From NCBI GenBank assembly GCA_029255685.2, contig CM055318.2:68543136-68607135 (forward strand): 64,000 bases of DNA, given 5' to 3'. Both the position numbers and the translations under genes were made by a program. The notes beneath the pieces are model-generated. The model worked only from the letters and a program-made list of their open reading frames with translations. It ran no database searches and was not told where the DNA came from. This stretch comes from Silene conica (lineage: Eukaryota > Streptophyta > Magnoliopsida > Caryophyllales > Caryophyllaceae). This document shows positions 53,091 through 64,000 of this stretch, in pieces. Position 1 is the stretch's first letter, and each line of letters opens with the position of its first letter.

Positions 53091-54883
53091 ATGAATTTTT
53101 CAACAATGGATTTTGAGCACCAGTTTGGCCGTTATGTGGGGAACGGTAGTGGAAGTGGTGATCAGGGAGAAGGTTAGGGAAACTATGATCACACAACTCA
53201 CAATCAACAAGAAAATTTTAATCATATGGAGCAGAACAATTCACACAATGAGGGCTTTAATCCTCTTAATCCGATGCATGCCAATGCATGGCGTTTTCCA
53301 CGAACTGCGGGTGTTGTTAACATTGATCCTAGAACCCTGAGAAAGTCTAGGGAGTTTTGGAGTCAATGTTTGATTGGATTTCTGGTAGACTATCGGGTTT
53401 TTGAGGCTGCAAAGGTTAGCAGCATTATCAAGCGGAAATGGGACACCAAAGGGCATATTACATTTTTTACAATGGGGGAACTTTATATCCTCCATTGTGA
53501 GAATTATGAGGATGCGGAGGAGCTTTTGCGAAGGAGTACTGCTACTCTCGATGGGGCAATAATGGTGTTTGCAAAATGGTACCCTGATAGGGTGCCACGT
53601 ACGGTACGCTTTCCATATGCAGAGATGTGGGTGCGTGTGTGTGGTTTGCCGTTTGAGTTTCTGCCCGTACATGTAGGGCATGTAGTAGGCAATCTGCTCA
53701 GTGAACAGTTTATTGTGGAGGAGTTTGATGTGGTACCAAAGAGTGATTATTTAAGGATTCGTGCATGTGTCAAACTTAATGAACCACTTGTACCAGGGTT
53801 TTTTCTTGCCCACAATGATGGTAACCTGTTGTGGATTCAATTCCGGTATGAAGAAGTCTTTAAGACTGTGTGAGGTGTGGTAAGATTGGACACCGTGCTA
53901 CCCAATGCAAGGATAGCATTCTATCAGTAGTGGCTAACATAAAAACAATGTTAGAAAAAACTTCTGATAGGGGCTTCGTGATTTACCAAGCAGAAACAAG
54001 CCATAAGATGTTCAACTTGGATTTAAGAGCTACGTCATCTACAACTAAATTTACTTCTTCAAAGTTGAAGTTGGGATCTGCTAGAAGGAGGAGGAATAGG
54101 CTTCTTGAGGAGGATGATGAAGAAAGGTTGGTGGATTTTGATATTGGTAATACTCCGGGAGGTCGAGTCCATCCTGGAATGAGATTCACGGTCACTGCAC
54201 AACCTTTTGCAGGTCCCGTGATATTTCAAACAGGGATGGGGGAAATGTCAAATGGTAGGGCTGGTGATGCTTCAGGCTCCATTCCTAGGGCGCAGCAGGG
54301 TCAAGGAGTCAGGGATTTGGTGCAAAATCAGGAGGGTCTGGTGGAGAATAGGATTGGTTTTGGGGGATAGTTAGATGAGGAGTAGGAAAATGAGGATTTT
54401 CATTCAGCCAATGATGAGTTTGGGTTTCAGGCTAACAATAATACTCAAACCATGGAAGTGGATCAGGGCTCGGGATGGGATCCATATGTGGCTAGTATGA
54501 GGGAGTATGGAGGTATGGAGGTGTATGATCGTGATGTCCAAATCCAAGGTAATATAGATGGTCGTGTTGCTAGTGGGGGCATCCATCATTCTATTTCTCT
54601 AGAAAATCGTGGATACAATCAATTTTTTGACCCACCAGAAGAGGGGTTGCCGGTATTTTACTACTATCCGGGGGGTGAACAGCAGCGGTTGGAGGAAGAA
54701 GAATTCTTGAGGGCTCAGAATGAAGCAAGACAAAATGCAACTGAAGCTAGTAATCCAGAGGCGGAGATAACTGGGGCTGTTGCGGTGAATAATGTTATCA
54801 TCATTAGTGATGATTCTGAGGATGGAAGGAACTCTACTCCTTCACCCATTTTCTACGGGACTGGCACTGAATCAGTCACAAGG
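53091..54883 (+). pseudogene. LINE (L1-type) ORF1, broken and interrupted by CACTA E
   Basis: Gag-like ORF1 of a plant non-LTR retrotransposon. A DUF4283-type domain (RKSREFWSQCLIGFLVDYRVF, HCENYEDAEELL, VRVCGLPFEF) is followed by a CCHC knuckle remnant (RCGKIGHRATQC) and an acidic, low-complexity tail. Lesions: a TAG at 53175-53177 (codon 29), a frame break at about 53871 that removes the first zinc ligand context, and TAG stops at 54368 and 54383. CACTA E starts at 54884, so the RT ORF2 must lie beyond its far end, outside the window. Confidence 0.85.
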
Positions 54884-54902
54884 CACTACTACAAAATGAG
54901 CC

Positions 54903-55240
54903 TATTGCAACGGCTTTAAAATGTTGCATATACCCATAAAAATGTTGCTATAAGGTTTAAGCAACACTTTTAAATATGTTGCTTAAGGTCTTGTTGCATT
55001 AGCCTTAAGCAACATTTCATGCAACATTTTTGGATAAAACGCAACACTTTTTACCTGTGTTGCATTCGTTTTAAAAATGCAACACTTTTCAAATGCAACA
55101 CTTAAAACATATGAATGCAACACTATTTCCTAATTATAGCAACATTTACTTTTTTGCCTTGCAACACTTTTAAAATTTATGCGACTCCTAAATGCATCAG
55201 GTTTATAATCTATGGCAACAATTTTTTTATGTTGCAATGA
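54903..55240. repeat. Subterminal repeats of E
   Basis: More than 15 copies of GCAACACTTTT or its inverse AAAATGTTGC within 340 bp. These are the probable transposase-binding sites of this family. Confidence 0.9.
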
Positions 55241-55545
55241 ATTATAAACTAGACGTTTTGTTGCCGATTCAGTCATTGAGGTACGACACAAATGATATTA
55301 CATGTAAATTAATTAAAAGATCAAACTTTTTTATTTTATCGCAAAAAAAAAGACCAAACTGTTTTTGGGTGAAATAATATAAGTATTAAATTAAAAAAGA
55401 TAAGAAAGTCATTTACAGCGTCCAAACCACCATTACATACAACAACTAACAATAATAAAAAAAAAGACAAGAAAATTATGATTCCATTACATATACAACA
55501 ATCTTATTGATCGTCCAGCAACAAAGAAAACAAAGGGCCCGCATT

Positions 55546-55712
55546 CTATACTTCGTCACTGCTTCCATTCTTCAGGATGTTGTATTTGCACAGGGGACAT
55601 GTCGCATTCATGTGCAACCATTTGTCTATGCATGTGCAGTGGAAATGGTGACGGAATGGAAGTTCTCTTATGTCACTTCCATCTTCATATACCGAAAGGC
55701 ATATACACACTC
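55546..55712 (-). pseudogene. Captured RING-finger E3 ligase exon
   Basis: Minus-strand last exon after a TTTGTAG acceptor, ending in a stop at 55546. It reads [34 protein letters not shown] and [14 protein letters not shown]. This is the RING of a plant membrane-associated RING-H2 protein family whose members end shortly after NILK. Two zinc ligands have changed by comparison with the family: the first Cys of C-x2-C is Val and the Cys after ELP is Phe. It therefore cannot fold as a normal RING. It sits inside CACTA E, in the same orientation as the transposase genes. Confidence 0.82.
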
Positions 55713-56006
55713 CTACAAATGTGAAACATCATCAGGCGTCAATAACTTGAAACAAGATGGGAAAAACAAAACTTATTAAGCTCTTCAATATTACTAACTG
55801 ACGCTTCTAGCTTGAAACACCGTTAAACAAATAAATGTGAAGAAAATACAATTCGAGGAAATTTAGGCATCATATTATATTGATAGTTTCCTAATGTGAG
55901 GCTAATCAGGCTACTATCAATTGTAACTTATATGTACAAAAGATAGTTTAGCTTTACACCAAAATTCACAACACAAACAGGAATAACCCAGACTCAAATG
56001 GCATAC

Positions 56007-56201
56007 CTCCAACAAGAAGCTGGATACTATTATCGCTCATCTTGAGTAGAACAAAAGGATCAGTAATTGACACAGCTGACACAACTAAATTCTCAGATGC
56101 AAAACCTAATTCTGTGCTGCTCGTTCCGAGGTAGCTCCTGGGTCGAAAATGAACCATCAAGAATTCGAGCACCATTTGCATAAACTTGGATAACACGACG
56201 C
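56007..56201 (-). pseudogene. Captured CPSF160 exon fragment
   Basis: A 195-base exon with AG and GT borders on the minus strand. It reads RRVIQVYANGARILDGSF and then, after a frame break near 56117, SAVSITDPFVLLKMSDNSIQ. This resembles an internal exon of the cleavage and polyadenylation specificity factor 160-kDa subunit. In the host, CPSF160 is part of the mRNA 3'-processing complex. Only this exon was recognised. The frameshift shows it is not coding in its original sense. Confidence 0.7.
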
Positions 56202-56690
56202 CTGGACTCCCACAAATAATGAAACATTATTATGAACAAATACATAACATAACAAATAGGCACAGCCATGCTGAGAAGTTTGACAAACACCAACTGTATC
56301 CTTTCCTAAGTAATTCTACAAACCAGAGTCCAAAGGGATATAGTATAACCCTAACTTACAACATTGTCCCAGAACCTTAAAAAGGCTTACGCCTACATAG
56401 GAAAGTAGGAAGTTTGCAGCTATACCCTTACGGATCTGCTACGTAGAATAGCAATTCGACAAGATTATACATCTGCCATGACTAAACAGCAAGATGCTAG
56501 CCAAAACATTCAAGCTAATATTATAAGGCCATAAAAAACCCAATTACGGAATTGATTACACAAATATTGTAGTACAGTAAATGGATAACTGTTCAGGAAT
56601 AGTCACCTTCCAAATAGATTCCCATACAGAAAAGGAGGTCAGATCATTTGATAGGTTAATACTTTGAAGATTGTTTGTGTCATTTTATAC

Positions 56691-57497
56691 CTGTGAACCC
56701 TTCCTGAAATCGGTCTTCTCAACCTCAGGCAACATATGGTCAGAATATCTTCCGTTACCAAGCGGCCCAGGATCAATGAAACTGAAACGGCAGACTAGTT
56801 AGACTTCGTCTCAAAGAGTGGTAAAAAAGAATGCACATACACCAGAGTAAACACAGCATTGATGAATATTGACAAGGGTTACCCAGAAGACTTGTAGAAG
56901 ACTTGGAACCAGTAATAAGTGGAACACGTCTTAATATGTTTGTCACAAAAATAAATTGGGTGTATTTAAACAGCATGATGGCCGAACAATGTCAACTAGA
57001 ATTATGCCTCCTTATAACACCACCACCAACAACAGTAGAAACTTGTTCTCAGATTCCTTCACCGGGTTATTATCTCCAGAAACAATCAAAATACAAGTAC
57101 TGATTTCAGAAGTTTGGAAATGGGTTATGTTTACATTTGAGCAAATTTTTGACAGGTATGAATCAAAACAAACATACAGAGATCAAATATCATACAAAAA
57201 CCTGCAACCATAATCATCAAATCATTAAGAGCCAAATAAATAATATTCAAACAAAGAAGCTTCTTACCAGTCAATAAAGCTGACATTTGTGAACATGAGA
57301 TAATTGTAAACATAATCAAAATTATGAAGTGGTACACAACTGCAAGGAATAAACATTTATAAATAAGTGAAGCAGACATTGTAAGAGTATGTTTGAAGGA
57401 TTTACTGAAATTAAACTCAAAGGTTCATACCTGTCTGACAGTAAGACAAAGTGATGATTATCAGGGTCTCTGAGAGAATGAGCAAGGAGTCTCCTTT
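56691..57497 (-). pseudogene. Captured GT14 (core-2/I-branching) glycosyltransferase fragment
   Basis: Three minus-strand exons with GT/AG borders that join in frame: 57431-57497 (RRLLAHSLRDPDNHHFVLL), 57268-57339 (CVPLHNFDYVYNYLMF) and 56691-56781 (FIDPGPLGNGRYSDHMLPEV then TDFRKGSQ). These are successive conserved segments of the plant BC10/DUF266 family of Golgi glycosyltransferases. Retention of introns means the fragment was captured from genomic DNA, not from mRNA. Flanking exons of the gene were not found. It lies within CACTA E between the TNPA-like gene and the CPSF160 fragment. Confidence 0.82.
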
Positions 57498-58059
57498 CTG
57501 CAAGGGAACAAATGCAAACAAAGACCTTTATTCGATAGCATTCAGAAAAATAAAAAAGGATAGGCTACTAACATGCATATAGAATAGAAATGAACACTAC
57601 ATAGACCATACTTTAAGTTGAGAAATCCTTATTAAGAATTGCAACGGCTAACCAAATGAGCCATTATCAAATTAAAATTCAAATCATTATGAATACCCAA
57701 AAAGAGACATGATCGTCATTGTGATAGTACAACTATCAAATAATATTCGTTCCAAACTAGTTTATAAAGTTTTCTTAAACCAAAAAACCTAATATAAGGG
57801 ACTATAATCTATTTAAGATAACCAAACTCAGTATCTGATCTGATCTGCAATGACGTGGCAGCAGTTAGTCGCAGCATCGGATCTGATCTGCAATGCTCTG
57901 CAGAATGACGTTAAAACTCAGTATTAATACAAGTTCATTTGAGGCAACCAAAGAGTATTAAGCCATCAATTATACTAGCTAAACAGTAGACCACAACTTT
58001 GTTGATACTCTCACATGAACCAAAACCTGCAACAAAAAAAAAAGGTACTTAACATACCT
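57498..58059. other. Spacer in E between captured fragments and TNPA-like gene
   Basis: No coding region recognised. GATCTGATCTGCAATG occurs twice, near 57837 and 57882. Confidence 0.4.
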
Positions 58060-60397
58060 CTAAAGCAAGTACTGTCTAACAATGTCTTGAGGTAATTTTT
58101 CCAGAAACTTTTGCAGAATTTGTTGCGTCATAGTTTCCCTCTCATTATCAAGTTCTCTTTGCTTATTCTCTAACTCTTCTTTCTTCTTTAAATGGTCTTC
58201 CTCCAATTCTTTACGTATATGTTGTAGCTTAGTAATTTCAGGGATCATATCTTTCCGCACATCTTCTAGCAAACTAGATTTCAGTGACTCCATTACTTCT
58301 CCAGGAACCAAAAAAGATGACGTCGTACCAGCCATCATTTTTAATTTTTTTATTTGAGACACCCCTACCGTATAGCTGACAACGTCCGTTATAATCCTTA
58401 CCCATGACACCTACAAAGGCGTCCGAAGGACCACTTCCATCATCTGGACATGCATAATTTTTCATATCTTCCTACATTATTATACTGAATGTTATACATT
58501 ATAGGTTGAAGATATATCAATATATACAGCAGGCTAGTGTCAATAAACTTACTATCTTTTTTGCAGTATCCTCGTATGATTCTTTATACTTCTTTCCCTC
58601 ATTTGTTTTACGAGTACGCTCAAACAACTCTGCAAGAGAAGGTGGTTCCTTGTCCGGATGTTCATTTCTCTGTGCAAGTTATATTAGTGATGTATTCTGT
58701 GAAATTTAACAGTTTTGTAAATGAAAATTAGTAGTTTTATTAAAGTAAGATTACCATCTCCTCACGTATTATGGCAAAACTCTTTGGGCCAGCAGTATGC
58801 ATATTTCTGACGGACAAACGACAATCTCTTTTACGTGAGCATCGCACCTACACATTATTTAAATTGTCAGTGCAAAAGGCTAGGAATTTATGAAAAGGTG
58901 ACTGTAAAGTTTTTCATACCTTTTCAGATTTCTTTTTCCAAGTGGAGAGCAATTTAAGAAAGTCCTGATCAGGAATTGTTTTGGATCTGTTTTGCCACCT
59001 AGTTTTGTCATCAGTATAAGCATAGTAATGTTTTTTCTTGAATCGACATTTATGAATCCTCCATGCCTCGCTGATGGTCCTAATCACCCAATCTTTTCCT
59101 TCATCAGGTACTATATATTTCATCTTCATCAGGTACAAATACATAAGTTAGAACTACAAATTAGTACTAAATATTAGAGGTACATAATTTAGAACTACAA
59201 ATCAGTAGTAAATACATAAGGATACATACCATTACATATTCCCACATTTTATCTTTTTGTGGCACCTTTTTCCATGAGCTAAATATTATAGGTGCATATT
59301 TATAGTCTCGGCCAATTGTACCTAAAAAACAAGAAAATTCGGAGACCGTATTTTCTGCACGAGTGATTGGACCAATAGGCTGCCCAAATTCATTTAGAAA
59401 GATCGGTTTACGCTCATCCAAAGGGCGCGTGTGTACATGATGTAACTGGGTTGGTCCTCTTACATTCTCTTGCAGAATAGCTGTGTTAAGAATGTTATTT
59501 ATAAGAACATTATATAACCATGACGAAAATTAAATAATTATTAACAACATACCTTCAATTTCCAAGTCTCGGGAATCCAAATCCACTTGTTCAGTTTCAT
59601 CTTCATCTTCACTGCCCTCTTGTTCATTATGGGATACCTGTTCAGAAAAATCAAACAAGGTTTTATCATTGAAATCAAATGATTTGTCTCCATCAGAATC
59701 AGTTTGGATATCCTCATCACTTGAAGCAAGTTCAGGTTCATCATGCTCATAGTCGACAACTTCTTTCCCTTTGGTCAACTGTTTTTCCTGCATAATTAAG
59801 TCGACCATGGTCATCTTATTTCCCTTATATTTCTGCTTCTCCCTGAAACTGCCTCCCTGACTACCATTCTGTTCAACTTCCAACTCTTTATCAAATTGTG
59901 ACCCTTGTGACATATTGATAGACACATTCTGAGCATTCAACTTGGGTCTTTGTTTGGCTAAGTTGGAGTGTCTGTTTATCGATCTTGGTGGAATGTAGCG
60001 AACTTGATGCCGTCCACCAGACTGGAAAATCTACAAGTGAGTACACAATAAAATTAACAAGTAGTAGTATTACGCTAGTTTGCAAACATAAATAATTAAA
60101 ACAATAACTTAAAAAAAGTTTTATCATCACCTTTTTTTGAATATCAGAGGTTAAAAGACCACCGTCTTGATCGCTTCCACTAGCCGTATTAGGAAAATAT
60201 TCCATGTCTTTTTCATGGGCAGTAGTTGAATCTGGTTTTCCTTTCCTTTTACTGCACTTACTAATTTCTGACGAATTTGTGAACGACTTTGCAATATTCT
60301 GAATTCCCAGCTCTTGAAGCCTTTTAGAATTTCTAGCAATCGTTGCCAGTCGAAGTTGCTCAAACCCATTTGTGTTTTCTGCCTTTCTCATCTGCAC
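58060..60397 (-). pseudogene. TNPA-like (transposase-24 type) gene of E
   Basis: Several minus-strand exons. The first, at 60397, reads LRLATIARNSKRLQELGIQ; a later one is strongly acidic (ELASSDEDIQTDSDGD). The exon at 59422-59480 onward has DERKPIFLNEFGQPIGP and WKKVPQKDKMWEYV, diagnostic of the CACTA second-gene family. It continues through EGKDWVIRTISEAWRIHK and NEHPDKEPPSLAELFERT to DAFVGVMGKDYNGRCQLYGR. Near 58350 the frame shifts, and the coiled-coil C-terminus (KELEEDHLKKKEELENKQRE, ending RQYLL) is in another frame. It lies 3' of TNP2, as usual in CACTA elements. Confidence 0.8.
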
Positions 60398-60883
60398 CCT
60401 AGAACACCAAATTAGTTACAAAAAAGCAGCATATATACTTTATGCAAAACATAGGATAATCCATATTAGATATAAAAATTATATATCTAAGAAAACATAG
60501 GCTACTATGAGACACATTTCATTGTGCCCAGAATAGCCTCAGCGTTCATCAGCCTACATTCAGTCCTGCACGATCCTGCAGAAACCAGTCCACCTGCTCC
60601 ACATCTACTAAACTACTGCTCATTCACAGAATCTCTGCAGCATTACCATCAGGCCTGCACCCTTCCAGCATTCAGACCAGACAGTCATACTTCCCAGCAG
60701 CCCACGTCTAAAAACTGCCTTATACCTTATTTAAAAGAAAACACAATAGCAGCTGGTCCATTGCATTCACACAGAACTTTACTTCATAAGTAGACAATAA
60801 TGTATTGAAAACCTAAACCAAATGTTATTAATATAGAAGTTAATACAACAAATCAATGATCAATTGACATCATGCATCATTCG
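60398..60883. other. Spacer between TNP2 and TNPA-like genes of E
   Basis: About 490 bp with CTGCA-rich sequence. It may be promoter or 5' UTR of the TNPA-like gene. Confidence 0.4.
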
Positions 60884-63800
60884 TCAATCCTTATCATGCT
60901 CTTCATGCTCTTCATCTGCCTGCATCCAGTCCCACAATGTGTCATCACAATCAGAATTCTCACCAAGTAAATCAAAACAACTATTAGTGTCTTCTAGAAC
61001 AGTATTTGCATCAATAAGAGAAGGTTCTATATCATCTCTAGCTAATATAATATCCTCATCAATAAGAGAAGGTTCTATATCATCTGACTGCAACGGGAGA
61101 TTGCCTGACTTGTCGCTTTGTGGTTCTGTAGTTTCTATCTCACAGTCATATATATCTCTTGGAACATAGGGCATGTCATAATGTAGGCCATCTATTATAG
61201 GATCTGCCACATAGAATACTTGCTGAACCTGAGACGGCATGACAAATGGATCATCTACAGAACAAAATTTTTTCACATTAACACACGACAACCCATATTC
61301 ATCCTTTTCCACTTTGTACCACTCACAGAGAAATAAAACAACACTGAATTTTGACCAATAGTTTAGCTCAATTATTTCTAAAATGGCACCATAGTAGGTT
61401 ACATCCCCTTCTTTAGGATTTTGGTCCTTGGAGCTAGCAAAACTAGAAGTTATGGCCGATAATATTACCCCACTATTTTGTGTCTTACATCGGGCATCTC
61501 GGGATTTTGTGTAAAAGTCATAACCATTTACATGATACCCCTTGTACCTCCTGGCTGAAAGACTAGGACCCTCGCAAGCCAATATATGAGGAACATTTTC
61601 CGCCATAGCTTTTTTGTTTAACCAATTAGCAAATTCATAAGTATGGTTCCGCGCACGTTTCCATTTACTCTTATGTCGCTGTGTGTTCACAAAGACTTCA
61701 TGTTCTCTGCAAGATTAAAATACACTAAGTGAACAAGTATAAGGATCATTTTACCATAAATTGCTTCAGAAAAAGATTGTTTATTAAATAACATGTTAAA
61801 ATAACTTACTTTATATATTGATCAACATCTTTACTGTCTGAGTTGAACAGGGCATATCGATGTGCTATTTCAGCTAATTTGGCATCCAAAGAGAACAGTT
61901 TTCCTTTGTTTTGTTTTTTCCCTCCTAAAGGATGTCCTACATTGGCAAACAAGGTGTTCTCGGTACCCTTAAGTGTCGTTGTCATGTCATCTGTTCCCAT
62001 ATTTCCCACCTTAATTTCATCATTGATATACCTAGAGCAGAATTTCATACACTCTTCAATCAAAAAACCCTCAGCAATGGATCCTTCCGGACGACCTCTA
62101 TTCCGAACATATGATTTCAGTTTACACAAATATCTCTCAATGAAGAACATCCCTCTCCCATGCACCGGACCCTCAAGCCTAATTTCTTCTACAAGATGAA
62201 TAGGCAAATGGACCATTATGTCAAAGAAGCTTGGTAGAAAAAAAATTTCAAGTTCACACAGTATTTGAGCAATTTCTGTTTCTAAGTAATCAAGGTCTGT
62301 ATGACTCAAAACCTTACTACACAACTTTCGAAAGAAATTCCCCAGTCTAATTAGAGGAACTGCCACGTGTTTAGGGATGGCTCTTCTAACAGCAACTTGC
62401 AGCAAGTAGTGTAGCATGATATGAGCATCATGACTCTTATACCCAGAAATCTTCTTTTGCACAGTATTAACACAGCGTGATATATTAGAGGCAAAACCAT
62501 AGGGCAGCTTTGTTGCTTTTAAGGCTCGACAAAAAATTTCTTTTTCGTTTTTAGACATAGAATAACATGCTGGTTGAAAAATGACATGTCTTTTATCATG
62601 TGAAAGTTTAGGCTGTAGGTCTTCCTTAATTCCAAGAACAAGAAGGTCAAACCTAGCATTCGCATAATCCTTGGTCTTTCCAGAAATATCCAATAAAGTA
62701 CCTAACACATTGTCACACAATTTTTTTTCAATATGCATCACGTCAAGATTGTGACGGCATGCATTGTGTCTCCAATATGGCAATTCAAAAAAAATGACTT
62801 CTTTTTCCATGGGCAATCAGAATTTTTCTTTTGCTTTTGCTTTTTTCCGAAAGAATTCACAAAGTCAGATACCTCCTCAAAGGCATCACACCCAGATAAG
62901 CGTTTCGGGGGAAGTCTCTCTTCAACCACACCATTAAAAGACTTCTTATTTCTCCACAATGGGTCTTCTACACTTAGAAATTTACGATGACCCATATAAC
63001 ACATTTTTCTACTGTGTTTCAGATATATCGAAACGGTTCCATGATTACAGTTTGGACATGCCAACTTGCCCTTTGTTTTCCATCTTGACAACATTGAATA
63101 TCCGGGAAAATCACTTATTGTCCAAGTCAAAGACGCATGTAAAGTAAATGTTTCATTCTTCATTTTATCATACGTCTCAAGCCCACTGTCCCATAGATCC
63201 TTTAACTCCTCAATTAAGGGTTGTAAGTAAATATCAAGATTATTTCCTGGACCCTCAGGACCTGGAATAAGCAATGATAACATAAAATACTCGGGTTTCA
63301 TAAACATCCAGGGCGGTAAATTGTAATTGATCAACACAACCGGCCAAGTACTGTGACTAACATTCATCGTCCGAAAAGGGTTGAATCCATCAGATGCTAA
63401 TCCTAACCTTACATTCCTAGGTTCCTGGGCAAACAAAGGGTATAATGAATCAAAGTCCTGCCAAGATTTCCCGTCTGCTGGGTGTCGTAGATGTCTATCT
63501 TTTAAACGTTGTTCAGCATGCCATGTCATGTACTTGGCAGTTTCAGCGCACATATAAAGTCTTTGCAGCCTTGGTTTAGTGGAAAATGCCATAAAACCTT
63601 TGCAGGTATACGACGACATTTTCTTGACGATTCACCAACCTCATTCCCTTCATATTGTTTCCACTTTGAGGCATGGCAAACGTGACACTCGTTGGCATGC
63701 TCATATTCTTTCCAAAACAACATACAATCATTAGGACATGCATATATCTTCTTATAATCAAGTCCTAGGTCTCTTACAAACTTCTTAGCCTCATTGAAGT

Positions 63801-64000
63801 TAGTAGGGAAGTTTGCATCTAGGATCATGTCCTTCAACAGTTTTAACAGAGCATCCAACGCTATATTACTAATTCCATGTTCTGTCTTATACTGAAAAAG
63901 TCGAATATGATGAAAGAAATCTTTGAATATTTCTTACAACCTGGATATAACTCTAGCTTACTTTCTTCTACTAACCTATAAAATTTTTCTGCTTCTTTAT
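60884..64000 (-). pseudogene. TNP2-type transposase of E (5' end outside window)
   Basis: Reading on the minus strand from the right edge: YACPNDCMLFWKEY and CHVCHASKWKQYEG, then MTWHAEQRLKDRHLRHPADG, NVRLGLASDGFNPF and LLIPGPEGPGNNLDIYLQPL. Next come HNLDVMHIEKKLCDNVLGTL, a DUF4218 part (LPIHLVEEIRLEGPVHGRGM) and the DUF4216 part (TYYGAILEIIELNYW). A 104-bp GT/AG intron lies at 61706-61809. At least three frame breaks occur: near 63930, near 63580, and in a T8 run near 62788. It is therefore a pseudogene unless the homopolymer shifts are sequencing errors. It is distinct in sequence from the TNP2 of element D. Confidence 0.88.

Larger units (their letters stand above)
54884..64000 (-). mobile_element. 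CACTA transposon E, gene-capturing, right end outside window
   Basis: Begins CACTACTACAAAATGAGCC at 54884 inside the LINE; the three bases before it (AGG) should be the target duplication. The subterminal motif is GCAACACTTTT, unlike C and D. On the minus strand it carries TNP2 (60884 to beyond 64000), a TNPA-like gene (58060-60397) and then, toward the end, fragments of three host genes. Both transposase genes have frame breaks. The other terminus is not in the window, so completeness is unproved. Confidence 0.9.

Noticed and set aside
59530..59940. Acidic ORF as a separate host gene
   Set aside because: It is an internal exon of the TNPA-like gene of CACTA E, with splice sites on both sides.

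Overview
This window is nuclear DNA from a flowering plant, probably a eudicot. It is AT-rich, with intron-bearing eukaryotic genes and a dense set of nested transposable elements. No species can be named from the sequence. The only ordinary host genes are two same-strand paralogues of the berberine-bridge-enzyme-like (BBE-like) FAD oxidoreductase family. The first, at the left edge, is cut by the window start. The second, at 50350-51918, is complete and intronless. About 49 kb of layered transposons separates them.

Left block (2152-18215): a minus-strand Ty1/copia element (A) has 220-bp LTRs that look identical, a 5-bp target duplication AAAAC, a tRNA-Met primer site and a polypurine tract. 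Its integrase region is split by a second minus-strand copia element (B, 4736-16168), with target duplication ATTAT. B has 1481-bp LTRs that I could distinguish at only one base. It has the Sirevirus plan: long gag with two zinc knuckles, pol, and an extra env-like ORF before the 3' LTR, with several polypurine tracts. Both elements have broken reading frames.

Middle block (18216-38707): this holds two hAT-type MITEs, a Stowaway MITE, two tRNA-derived SINE copies, a 230-bp tandem duplication, Helitron-type 3' hairpin ends, and a decayed Helitron/PIF1 helicase. The helicase is interrupted by a CACTA transposon (C, 29798-35447, TSD CCT). C carries a captured ULP1-like cysteine protease domain that is open over four exons, and a striking array of 44-bp near-palindromes. 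A foldback element, LINE tails and a segmental duplication follow.

Right block: CACTA element D (38708-46046, TSD TTA) encodes a TNP2 transposase with one in-frame stop and one frameshift, and a second, open transposase-24-type gene. It contains a hairpin with roughly 100-bp arms and a nested cruciform of transposase-motif repeats. After a Helitron end, a LINE tail and the intact BBE-like gene comes a decayed LINE ORF1. That LINE is interrupted by a third CACTA element (E, from 54884 past the window end, minus strand). Besides broken TNP2 and TNPA-like genes, E contains fragments that I read as three unrelated host genes: a GT14 core-2/I-branching glycosyltransferase, CPSF160, and a RING-finger protein. 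All three lie in the same orientation as the transposase genes. The main biological story is serial TE-into-TE insertion between a tandem gene pair, with host-gene capture by two CACTA elements.
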